From: Geobacter sp. AOG1
Lineage (GTDB): Bacteria; Desulfobacterota; Desulfuromonadia; Geobacterales; Geobacteraceae
Reading direction: 5' to 3'
Assembly (NCBI RefSeq): GCF_019972315.1
Contig: NZ_BLIZ01000001.1
Span: 2,827,521 to 2,891,520 of the forward strand
DNA: 64,000 bases
Below the pieces are notes generated by a model that was not told the origin of the DNA, did not search any database, and was given only the letters and a program-made list of their open reading frames with translations. Positions 1-6,979 of the stretch are shown piece by piece (positions within the stretch are counted from its first letter, which is position 1; each line of letters begins with the position of its first letter). A program made the translations under genes and the position numbers.

Positions 1-41
1 CCGATCATGGAGTAAATGACCTTGTTCCCGTCGTTGCTCAT
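1..41 (-). CDS. ettA: N-terminal fragment, probable EttA-type ABC-F ATPase
   Basis: Only the first 13 codons lie inside the window, read leftward from ATG at 41. They encode MSNDGNKVIYSMI. A clear Shine-Dalgarno, CAAGGAGGA on the minus strand at about 52-60, sits about 10 bases before the ATG, so this is a genuine gene start. The residues VIYSMI resemble the start of energy-dependent translational throttle proteins (EttA), where this motif precedes the first ABC domain. EttA binds the ribosomal E site and gates elongation according to ATP/ADP. The identification rests on a short peptide and is tentative. Confidence 0.45.
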   Translation of the reverse strand, partial: MSNDGNKVIYSMI

Positions 42-341
42 GTATCTCGAATCCTCCTTGGATAGTGTCGGGCCAAAATATCAGCAGCTCCGGCCGGATG
101 CAAGCGCAAATTCGGCCTGTACAGATCGCCAGACCATTGAGCGCCTCGGGGGGTTTGGAGCTGGTTGGCCGATAAATTGCTAGTGAAAAGCCTGCGCACG
201 GGAATATCGAATTGACTTGCCACCATCACTTTGCTATTTTTCCTGTAATTACTGCACCTGATACATATCGTTTTTGCCGATATCCCTAAAATCCGAGGAC
301 GTTGACACAGGATCGTCAAATCGTCCCAAAAGAGTGAAACC
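42..341. other. intergenic region between divergent genes
   Basis: This 300-base spacer separates the leftward ettA-like start from the rightward coiled-coil gene. The only structure I can point to is a short dyad, ATATCG-N7-CGATAT, at 265-283, which could be an operator. The long minus-strand reading frame across this spacer has no ribosome site and runs antisense into the next gene, so I do not call it. No convincing -35/-10 pair was found. Confidence 0.4.
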
Positions 342-2894
342 ATGCTTACCCTCGACAAAACGCTGCAAGTAATCGAAGTCGCTGAAGCCGATGTGCTGGA
401 AGTCCACCGCTCTACGGCCGCAATACCTTCCCCCGAGGGTCTGTCCAAGCAGCCGTGCACCGCGTTCCTCTGCGGCGTCAGGGAGGATGAGCTCCCCCGC
501 ATCTACGTGGGACTCGTCTCAAAGGATAACAAGATATTCATCTACACTCCGGCGAAACAGCCGGAAAATATGACGGCATACGCCAAAACCCTTAAGGAAG
601 TCACCGCCGATGTCGAGGAGATGGGATTCAAGCTGCATGAGATAAACCTCAACTACAGCAAGGCCCTGCGCGAGGTAATCATCAAGGACGTTCGCATCCT
701 TGCCCGCCCCGGCTCAATTCCCAAAAGCACGCCCAAACCTGCCGAGAAACCGGCCCAGCCTGAGCAAAGTGATGCGGAGAAGATCCGGCAGGAAAAGCTT
801 GCAGCGGACAAGAAGGCTGCCGAGGCTGAAAAGAAACGCATCGAGGAAGAAAAAAAGGAGCTGGAAAGAGCCGCAGCCGAGTTGGCAGCCGCCGAGGCCG
901 AGCGGGAAAAAGCCGCGATTGAGCAGGCCAGAGACCTAACTGCTGTCCAGGCTGCCATTGCCTCCACGACGGAACGGCTGAAACTGGCCCAGGCAGATGT
1001 CACCGGATTGTCGGCGATCGGCGCCGACCACAATCGCCACATGAAAGAGATGGCGTCTGCGGAGAAGGCTGCTTCGCAAGAACTGGCAGCCATTACAGCC
1101 GAACTCGACCGCCTGCTGGCTGCAACAGCGGAACAGCAACGTCTCATCTCCGAACGCGAGATTGCCGAGCAGCAACTGGCCGAGAAACTTGCCGCTGCCC
1201 GCACCGACCTGAAACACCGTACGGTGGAACTGAGGGAGATGGAGCAACTGGCTGCGGAAAAAGCAGCGGCGGAACAGGTTGCCGCCGAGGAGTTCGCGGC
1301 AATCACCGCCGAACTGGAACGGTTGCTTGCTGAAACCGCTGACCATGAGCAATCGTTTCACGACACATCTTCCGCAGAACAGGCCATCTTCGAACAGGTT
1401 GCCGAGGTGCGTGCCGAAATCGAACGGTTGTCCGCCGAAAATTCAGAAGTGGAGCAACTGGGGCGAGAAAAGGCGGCTGCAGACGAGGCGGCTCGCCGTG
1501 ATCTTGCCGAGCTCACGGCGGAGATTGAACGACTGGGTGCGCAACTTGTCGAGAATCAGCAATTCCTGGATCAGAGCATCGCCCTGGAAGGTTCCACTGC
1601 GGTGGAGCTTCAGGAGACACGTGCACTTCGGGAACAGTTGCTCGCCGAAACGGAGGAGCAGGAACGTCTCATCGACGAAAAGATGGTGGCTGTCCGTTCG
1701 GCGGCGGAAGAACTGGCTGCGACGAAGACGCAGATGGCAGACCTTGCGTCCGCATGGGCGGAAAAATCGCGTCTGGCTGCACACCGGGCGACCGAAGAGC
1801 AGTCGGCAATCATGGCCATTCTGTCCGGACGGATGGAAAGCAGCCCCACGACGGATGTCAGGGCGGACGCCAGGCAGGCTGCGGAGGAAGTAACGGAATT
1901 GCTCGAGATCGAAACCCTGGAACCCGAGATTCCCCCGATCGCTGTCCGGTCGGACAGGCCTTCGGTGAAGACCGGGCCCGGCAAGGAATTGTCACCTGCC
2001 GCAGATGCCGAGAAGATTGCCAGTCAAGGGGAGTCGGAACGCAGGGAGCAGGAACGGCTGTCTCTGGCAAAAATCGAAGAAAAACGCCGATCAGCTGACA
2101 AAGCGGCAGCAGACAAAGCCGCAGCTGAGCAGGCTGAAATCGAAAAGGCCGAGGCTGATCTGGCGGAGGCCGAACGGGAACACAAGGCCATCGGGAAGGC
2201 CAAGGAAGAACGGCAGGAGGCCGCACAGTCTGCTGAAGAAAAACTCAAGGCCGACAAAAAGGCGGCATGGGAGCGTCAGTTGGCGGAGTGGGAGGCGGCG
2301 AAAAAGGCCGATGAAGAGGCGAGGTCTGAGGATCGGGCTGCGTCCATTGAACAGGAAGCCGATTTCGACCCGATTGCTGCTGCAGAAGCAGAACAGCGGC
2401 GCCAAGCTACCATCGAAGCCCTTTCGGGCAATACCGGTTTCGAACAGTTTTCCTCCACCGAGGGGAGTGATGCCGATTTCTTCGGCCAGGCAACAGACCC
2501 CATTACAACATTCAAGGTGGATCGCTCCCAGAACTGCATATCATTCACCTCTCCGGCTGAAATCACCACACTCTATAAATCCATCAACAATGCCAGGATC
2601 ACGCCGGAAGGCTTTCCGGCCCAGAAGTGCACGGCGTTCCTCTGCGCGCTCCATAAAGGCACCGCCTGGAAGGTATACGTAGTCCTCCAGCTCTCCGAAG
2701 ACAAGCAGGTCATGGTCTACGCCCCCAGCTTCCAACCGACCGACGAATCCAACTGCAGAAGGATCGTCCATGACGCCGTCGTCTTCTCCGAGCATGTCGG
2801 CTTCATGATGGACGAAGTCGAACTCCCCAGTGACGAGCAGCACCGCCTCAAGGCACTGAACAAAGTTACCGGTCTTTCCCATTCCCCGGCCTGA
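342..2894 (+). CDS. large coiled-coil protein with duplicated terminal domains
   Basis: An 850-residue protein I cannot assign to a named family. Residues about 20-125 form a globular domain with the motif CTAFLC followed by a beta-rich stretch (IYVGLV, KIFIYTP). Residues about 740-840 repeat the same layout (CTAFLC, VYVVLQ, VMVYAP) and end in a matching GF-DEVEL helix, so the two ends are homologous. Between them lie about 600 residues of Ala/Glu/Lys/Arg-rich heptads, a very long coiled coil. There is no signal peptide or membrane segment, so it is probably cytoplasmic and rod-like or filament-forming. ATG at 342 has only a weak ribosome site. It stands alone between ettA and the biotin genes. 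A scaffold role is inference only. Confidence 0.85.
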   Translation: MLTLDKTLQVIEVAEADVLEVHRSTAAIPSPEGLSKQPCTAFLCGVREDELPRIYVGLVSKDNKIFIYTPAKQPENMTAYAKTLKEVTADVEEMGFKLHEINLNYSKALREVIIKDVRILARPGSIPKSTPKPAEKPAQPEQSDAEKIRQEKLAADKKAAEAEKKRIEEEKKELERAAAELAAAEAEREKAAIEQARDLTAVQAAIASTTERLKLAQADVTGLSAIGADHNRHMKEMASAEKAASQELAAITAELDRLLAATAEQQRLISEREIAEQQLAEKLAAARTDLKHRTVELREMEQLAAEKAAAEQVAAEEFAAITAELERLLAETADHEQSFHDTSSAEQAIFEQVAEVRAEIERLSAENSEVEQLGREKAAADEAARRDLAELTAEIERLGAQLVENQQFLDQSIALEGSTAVELQETRALREQLLAETEEQERLIDEKMVAVRSAAEELAATKTQMADLASAWAEKSRLAAHRATEEQSAIMAILSGRMESSPTTDVRADARQAAEEVTELLEIETLEPEIPPIAVRSDRPSVKTGPGKELSPAADAEKIASQGESERREQERLSLAKIEEKRRSADKAAADKAAAEQAEIEKAEADLAEAEREHKAIGKAKEERQEAAQSAEEKLKADKKAAWERQLAEWEAAKKADEEARSEDRAASIEQEADFDPIAAAEAEQRRQATIEALSGNTGFEQFSSTEGSDADFFGQATDPITTFKVDRSQNCISFTSPAEITTLYKSINNARITPEGFPAQKCTAFLCALHKGTAWKVYVVLQLSEDKQVMVYAPSFQPTDESNCRRIVHDAVVFSEHVGFMMDEVELPSDEQHRLKALNKVTGLSHSPA

Positions 2895-2952
2895 TGGCTT
2901 CGCATGACATTTCTCCCCTCCCCGCAGTGATGATTCTATTGTCGGCAATCTA

Positions 2953-2984
2953 TCGTTAACCACAATCATGCTATCGGTTGACAA
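2953..2984 (+). promoter_or_regulatory. probable BirA operator upstream of bioB
   Basis: TCGTTAACC (2953-2961), 14 bases, then GGTTGACAA (2976-2984) form an imperfect dyad (7 of 9 positions match). The layout fits the known bacterial BirA operator pattern of GTTAACC/GGTTAAC-type half-sites separated by 14-16 bases. It overlaps a perfect -35-like TTGACA (2978-2983), although I see no good -10. It lies 42 bases before bioB. The window also carries a birA with the N-terminal winged helix needed for DNA binding, which supports biotin-responsive repression of bioB. Confidence 0.7.
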
Positions 2985-3025
2985 GCATCTCCGTTGTATG
3001 GTAAGTGAATCAACGGAGGAATGCC

Positions 3026-4015
3026 ATGTACGCTACTATCAATGCCTTGACCGATCGCATACTAGCCGGAGAACAGATTGCCGAGTCCGAAGCCCTCGAC
3101 CTCTGTGATGTAACCGGTACAAGCCTTTACACCCTGTTCGGCGCCGCAAGTCGGATCAAGGAACGGTTTGTGGGGAACGACGTCTTTCTCTGCTCGATCA
3201 TCAACGCGAAGTCGGGGCGCTGTCCGGAAAACTGCAGTTTCTGCGCCCAGTCGGCCCATCACAAAACCGCCGCCCCCGTATACCCCCTGGTGGATGAGGA
3301 AAGGATCGTGTCCTGTGCCAAAGAGGCGGAACAGAACGGTTCCAGCTGCTACGGCATAATAACCAGCGGCACCAGCATCGGCAAAGGAGACGAACTGGCA
3401 CGGGTCTGTCGCTCCGTGGAGCGGATCCGGCGGGAAACCGGCATCACCCCCTCCTGCTCCCTCGGCATCATCGACTACGAGACGGCAACGGCTCTCAAAA
3501 AGGCGGGCGTTGAAACCTACCACCACAACCTGGAGACCTCACGCAGCTTCTTCCCCAGCGTCTGCACTACCCACGACTACGAACAGGACGTGGAGACGGT
3601 GCAGGTCGCCAAGCGGGCCGGACTGAAGGTCTGCTGCGGCGGAATCTTCGGCCTTGGGGAAAACGCCCGGCAGCGGGTCGAACTGGCCCTGACCCTGCGG
3701 GAGCTGGCAGTCGACTCGGTACCGCTCAATTTCCTCAACCCCATCGAAGGGACCCGCCTCGCAGGGGCCAGCAACATCACCCCCATGGAATGCCTCCATA
3801 CCATCGCCCTGTTCCGGTTCATCCTGCCTGACCGGAAGATCTCCGTTTGCGGTGGCCGGGAACAGAACCTGCGCGATCTCCAGTCGTGGATGTTCCTGGC
3901 CGGCGCCAGCGGCACCATGGTCGGCAACTACCTCACCACCACCGGCCGCGCGCCGGAGCAGGACTGGCAGATGCTCACGGACCTGGAACTCGACGTTGCC
4001 AAGTGCTGCGAATGA
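3026..4015 (+). CDS. bioB: biotin synthase
   Basis: A 329-residue radical SAM enzyme that inserts sulfur into dethiobiotin, the last step of biotin synthesis. The [4Fe-4S]-SAM motif CPENCSFC (CX3CX2C) lies near residue 60, followed by AQSAHH. Conserved YHHNLETS, the CCGGIFGLGE segment and the NFLNPIEGT segment are all present, as expected for the TIM barrel and the sacrificial [2Fe-2S] site. The frame is open from GTG 3005, but CGGAGGA at 3014-3020 is spaced 5 bases from ATG 3026, so I take 3026. It is followed by bioD and bioA and preceded by the BirA-type operator. Confidence 0.97.
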   Translation: MYATINALTDRILAGEQIAESEALDLCDVTGTSLYTLFGAASRIKERFVGNDVFLCSIINAKSGRCPENCSFCAQSAHHKTAAPVYPLVDEERIVSCAKEAEQNGSSCYGIITSGTSIGKGDELARVCRSVERIRRETGITPSCSLGIIDYETATALKKAGVETYHHNLETSRSFFPSVCTTHDYEQDVETVQVAKRAGLKVCCGGIFGLGENARQRVELALTLRELAVDSVPLNFLNPIEGTRLAGASNITPMECLHTIALFRFILPDRKISVCGGREQNLRDLQSWMFLAGASGTMVGNYLTTTGRAPEQDWQMLTDLELDVAKCCE

Positions 4016-4043
4016 ACAAGCTGCCGCAATAACCCAGAACCTG

Positions 4044-4146
4044 ATTAACAGGGATGTACAGGATATTCAGGATTAAAGGCTTATAGATTCTAACCCTTTT
4101 AATTTGTCTAGGTTTTATCCTGACCATCCTGGCTATCCCTGTTAAT
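4044..4146. repeat. imperfect palindromic intergenic element
   Basis: The left arm starts ATTAACAGGGATGTACAGGA and the right arm ends TGGCTATCCCTGTTAAT. The reverse complement of the right arm matches the left with few differences over about 33 bases, giving a long hairpin with a roughly 37-base AT-rich loop. Within each arm the word CAGGAT recurs (ACAGGATATTCAGGATT). AACAGGGAT...CAGGAT elements of this style are familiar as dispersed palindromes in deltaproteobacterial genomes. It fills the bioB-bioD gap and could influence transcript stability or termination. Confidence 0.75.
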
Positions 4147-4173
4147 TCTATCCACTGCTTAGGAATGTTAGTT

Positions 4174-4899
4174 ATGTCAGCTAAAGGTATCTTCATAACC
4201 GGCACCGACACCGGGGTCGGCAAGACTGTCGTGTCGGCGGTGATCGCCCGCCTGCTGCGGGAGCGGGGAATAGATGTCGGGGTGATGAAGCCGGTCACCA
4301 GCGGGTGTCGCGAAGTACATGGTCGGCTCGTTTCGGACGATGCGGAACTCCTCTGCTGGGCAGCCGGCACCGACGTGTGCGACCGGGACACAACCCCCTA
4401 CCTGCTGCGCGAACCTCTCGCCCCCTCCATGGCGGCCGAACGGGATGGGGTACGGATCGACTTCACTGCCATCAAAGGTGCTCACGACCGTCTGTCCGCC
4501 CGCCACGACTTTGTCATCGTCGAAGGGGCCGGCGGCCTCATGGTTCCGCTGGCCGGCGGCCTCCTCATGGCCGATCTGGCAGCGCAGCTGTCGCTGCCGC
4601 TCCTTGTCGTCACCCGGCCGAACCTGGGGACGATCAACCACACCCTTCTTACCACGTTTGCCGCCCGGCAGATGGGACTCACCGTCAAAGGGGTCGTCAT
4701 CAACAACTATCCGGCTCAGCCGGACCCGGCCGAAGAGTACGCCCCCCACCTCCTCGGCTCCCTCTGCGGCACACCCATCCTCGGCGTTTTTCCGGCAATG
4801 AAAGCGGCAGACCAGCAGTTGCTCGTTACGGAGCTCGTTGAGGCGGTCGGCAACCATATCCTCACACCTTTTCTGCTGAAGGAGATAGACATTGCCTGA
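4174..4899 (+). CDS. bioD: dethiobiotin synthetase
   Basis: A 241-residue ATP-dependent ligase that closes the ureido ring of dethiobiotin from 7,8-diaminopelargonate and CO2. The P-loop GTDTGVGKT lies near residues 10-18, KPVTSG follows near residue 38, and EGAGGLMVPL near residue 115 is the second substrate-contacting motif. ATG 4174 is preferred over ATG 4165 because AGGA at 4161-4164 is then 9 bases upstream and the protein starts MSAKGIFITGT like its family. The stop overlaps the start of bioA by 8 bases, so the two genes are translationally coupled. Confidence 0.96.
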   Translation: MSAKGIFITGTDTGVGKTVVSAVIARLLRERGIDVGVMKPVTSGCREVHGRLVSDDAELLCWAAGTDVCDRDTTPYLLREPLAPSMAAERDGVRIDFTAIKGAHDRLSARHDFVIVEGAGGLMVPLAGGLLMADLAAQLSLPLLVVTRPNLGTINHTLLTTFAARQMGLTVKGVVINNYPAQPDPAEEYAPHLLGSLCGTPILGVFPAMKAADQQLLVTELVEAVGNHILTPFLLKEIDIA

Positions 4900-6268
4900 A
4901 CTAACCACGAAAACCCTGCAGGAATACGATCAGAACTATGTCTGGCACCCCTTCACCCAGATGCGTGACTGGGAAGCGGAGCCCCCCACCGTCATTACCC
5001 GGGGAGAGGGGTGCTATCTCATCGACAGCGACGGCAACCGCTACCTGGACGGTGTCGCATCGGTCTGGACCAATGTCCACGGCCACTGTCGCCGGGAGAT
5101 CAATGACGCAATCAAGAAACAGGTCGACCGGCTTGAACACTCGACCCAGTTGGGTCTCGCCAACGATCAGGCGGCCATCCTCGCCAAACGTCTGGTGGAG
5201 ATCGCCCCGACCGGCCTCTGCAAGGTCTTCTACTCCGACAACGGCTCCACCGCCGTGGAGATCGGCATCAAGATGGCGTTCCAGTACCAGCAGCACCGGG
5301 GAGGCGATGCCGCCCGAAAAACCAGATTCATCTCCTTCAGAAATGCCTATCACGGAGATACCCTAGGCGCGGTGAGCGTCGGCGGCATCGACCTGTTCCA
5401 TGGCGTGTTCCGCCCCCTCCTCTTTCCGACCATCCAGGCCCCTTCTCCCTACTGTTATCGCTGCGAACTCTGCCCGGAGCAGGATTCGGAGCGGTGCAGC
5501 CGTCTCTGCCTTGCGGAGCTGGAACGGCTCATGGCGACCCATGCCGACGAAACCGCCGGCCTGGTGATCGAGCCCCTCGTCCAGGGGGCCGGTGGCATGA
5601 TCGTCCATCCTCCCGGCTTTCTGAAACGGGTGCGGGAGTTGTGCGACCGCCATGACATCCTCATGATAGCAGACGAGGTGGCGGTCGGTTTCGGTCGGAC
5701 CGGGACCATGTTCGCCTGCCAGCAGGAAGGAGTAACGCCCGACATCATGGCGCTCTCCAAGGGGATTACCGCCGGCTACCTTCCGCTGGCGGCAACGATG
5801 GCCACCCAAAAGGTCTACGATGCCTTCCTTGGCGACTACCGCGAACTGAAGACCTTTTTCCACGGCCACACCTTCACGGGCAACCCCATTGCCTGTGCGA
5901 CGGCGCTGGCAAGTCTCGACCTGTTCGAAACAGACCGCCTGCTCGAGTCTTTACCACCCAAAATTGAATACTTGCAAACAAGACTTAATGCATTGGAAGA
6001 GCTGTCACAGGTGGGAAACGTCCGGCAACGTGGCCTGCTGGGAGGGATCGAGCTGGTCCGGAACAGGGTCAGCAAGGAGCCTTACCCGTGGGAAGAGCGG
6101 GTCGGCATGCAGGTCTGCCAGGAGGCAAAAAAACACGGCCTGCTCCTGAGGCCGCTTGGCAACACCATCGTGGTCTTCCCTCCCCTCGCCATCACCCTCG
6201 CCGAACTGAAGCTCCTCATGGACGGCATCGAGGTATCCATCCGTAGCATTACCACCCCGGACGCATAA
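4892..6268 (+). CDS. bioA: adenosylmethionine-8-amino-7-oxononanoate aminotransferase
   Basis: A 458-residue class III PLP aminotransferase that converts KAPA to DAPA using SAM as amino donor. Family signatures WHPFTQM near residue 17, [21 protein letters not shown] and the PLP lysine in [12 protein letters not shown] are present. The start is TTG 4892 with AAGGAG at 4879-4884, seven bases upstream, inside the end of bioD. A cysteine-dense insert (CYRCELC...CSRLC, residues about 190-208) occurs before the PLP site. bioB-bioD-bioA give the last three steps of biotin synthesis in order 5'-BDA-3'; other bio genes are not in the window. Confidence 0.96.
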   Translation: MPELTTKTLQEYDQNYVWHPFTQMRDWEAEPPTVITRGEGCYLIDSDGNRYLDGVASVWTNVHGHCRREINDAIKKQVDRLEHSTQLGLANDQAAILAKRLVEIAPTGLCKVFYSDNGSTAVEIGIKMAFQYQQHRGGDAARKTRFISFRNAYHGDTLGAVSVGGIDLFHGVFRPLLFPTIQAPSPYCYRCELCPEQDSERCSRLCLAELERLMATHADETAGLVIEPLVQGAGGMIVHPPGFLKRVRELCDRHDILMIADEVAVGFGRTGTMFACQQEGVTPDIMALSKGITAGYLPLAATMATQKVYDAFLGDYRELKTFFHGHTFTGNPIACATALASLDLFETDRLLESLPPKIEYLQTRLNALEELSQVGNVRQRGLLGGIELVRNRVSKEPYPWEERVGMQVCQEAKKHGLLLRPLGNTIVVFPPLAITLAELKLLMDGIEVSIRSITTPDA

Positions 6269-6302
6269 AAAAAGGGGTGTCTGTTTTCGACAGACACCCC
6301 TT
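6267..6302. terminator. bidirectional terminator between bioA and a convergent gene
   Basis: A perfect 13-base-pair stem, AAGGGGTGTCTGT (6272-6284) and its complement (6290-6302), with loop TTTCG. A run of seven A at 6267-6273 gives a U tract on the minus strand, so it is strongest for the leftward gene ending at 6331, but it also closes the bio operon. Confidence 0.85.
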
Positions 6303-6330
6303 CATAACGTGCGTGATACAGACCTGCGGC

Positions 6331-6723
6331 CTAGAATTTACCCCTGATCAGTTCGGCCTTCAGCATGACCGTCGATGACCCCTTTGCGTTTGCGTCCTGG
6401 AACTCGGGCATGATGGTCGGCATGGCAAGCTTCACCTTGCCATTGTCAATTTCGGCAAAAGCCCGGGAGGACTTGGCCAGGCCATAGGCGGCACCGGCAA
6501 GAACACCGCTGGCAGCACCTACGGAGAGGTAATCTAGATGGTCGGATGGTCTATGAGTGAACACGAGAAGCGCCCCACCCACCAAGGTACCGGCCAGCCC
6601 ACCGTAGAAGGCGTTTTCAAAAATGTCCCGGAAAGCGTTGTCAGAAGCGTGACACGGGATACTCCAGCTGGTGAGCAGAAGTACTGAAACAATGACCAAT
6701 ACCACGCGCTTGAATCCCTTCAT
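6331..6723 (-). CDS. small exported protein with glycine-rich segment
   Basis: A 130-residue protein of unknown function. Residues 1-26 form a signal peptide (KR, then VVLVIVSVLLL, cleavage probably after CHA). A Gly/Ala-rich hydrophobic stretch (GGLAGTLVGGALL and VGAASGVLAGAAYG, about residues 40-85) looks like a glycine-zipper pair that may insert in or span the outer membrane. The C-terminal third is polar and beta-like. AGGGGG precedes the ATG by about 7 bases on the minus strand. It has its own terminator and no operon partner. Confidence 0.75.
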   Translation of the reverse strand: MKGFKRVVLVIVSVLLLTSWSIPCHASDNAFRDIFENAFYGGLAGTLVGGALLVFTHRPSDHLDYLSVGAASGVLAGAAYGLAKSSRAFAEIDNGKVKLAMPTIMPEFQDANAKGSSTVMLKAELIRGKF

Positions 6724-6979
6724 AGGTACCCCCTGGCTCGCTCTATTCGATTGGGTTTATGCAAATCCGGGGCCAAAAAACATCCAAAAATATTACAGTG
6801 CCATAACCACTTGACGTTACGCAAGTTTTTTCATGAGATGTCTGCGCGCCCGATTCAGCCGTTCCGGGCAACGTCGTGTTCACACGTCTTTTCGCCTGGC
6901 AAATCACCCGACAAGCTTTTTTGTACTGTGTTTTCGGGATGTTATCCCCATTCGGTCGTTTCGCGGTAGTGTTGCAGAA

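Noticed and set aside
653-1361. Ser/Ala-rich minus-strand frames of 217 and 141 codons
   Set aside because: Shadow of the heptad coding region of the coiled-coil gene.
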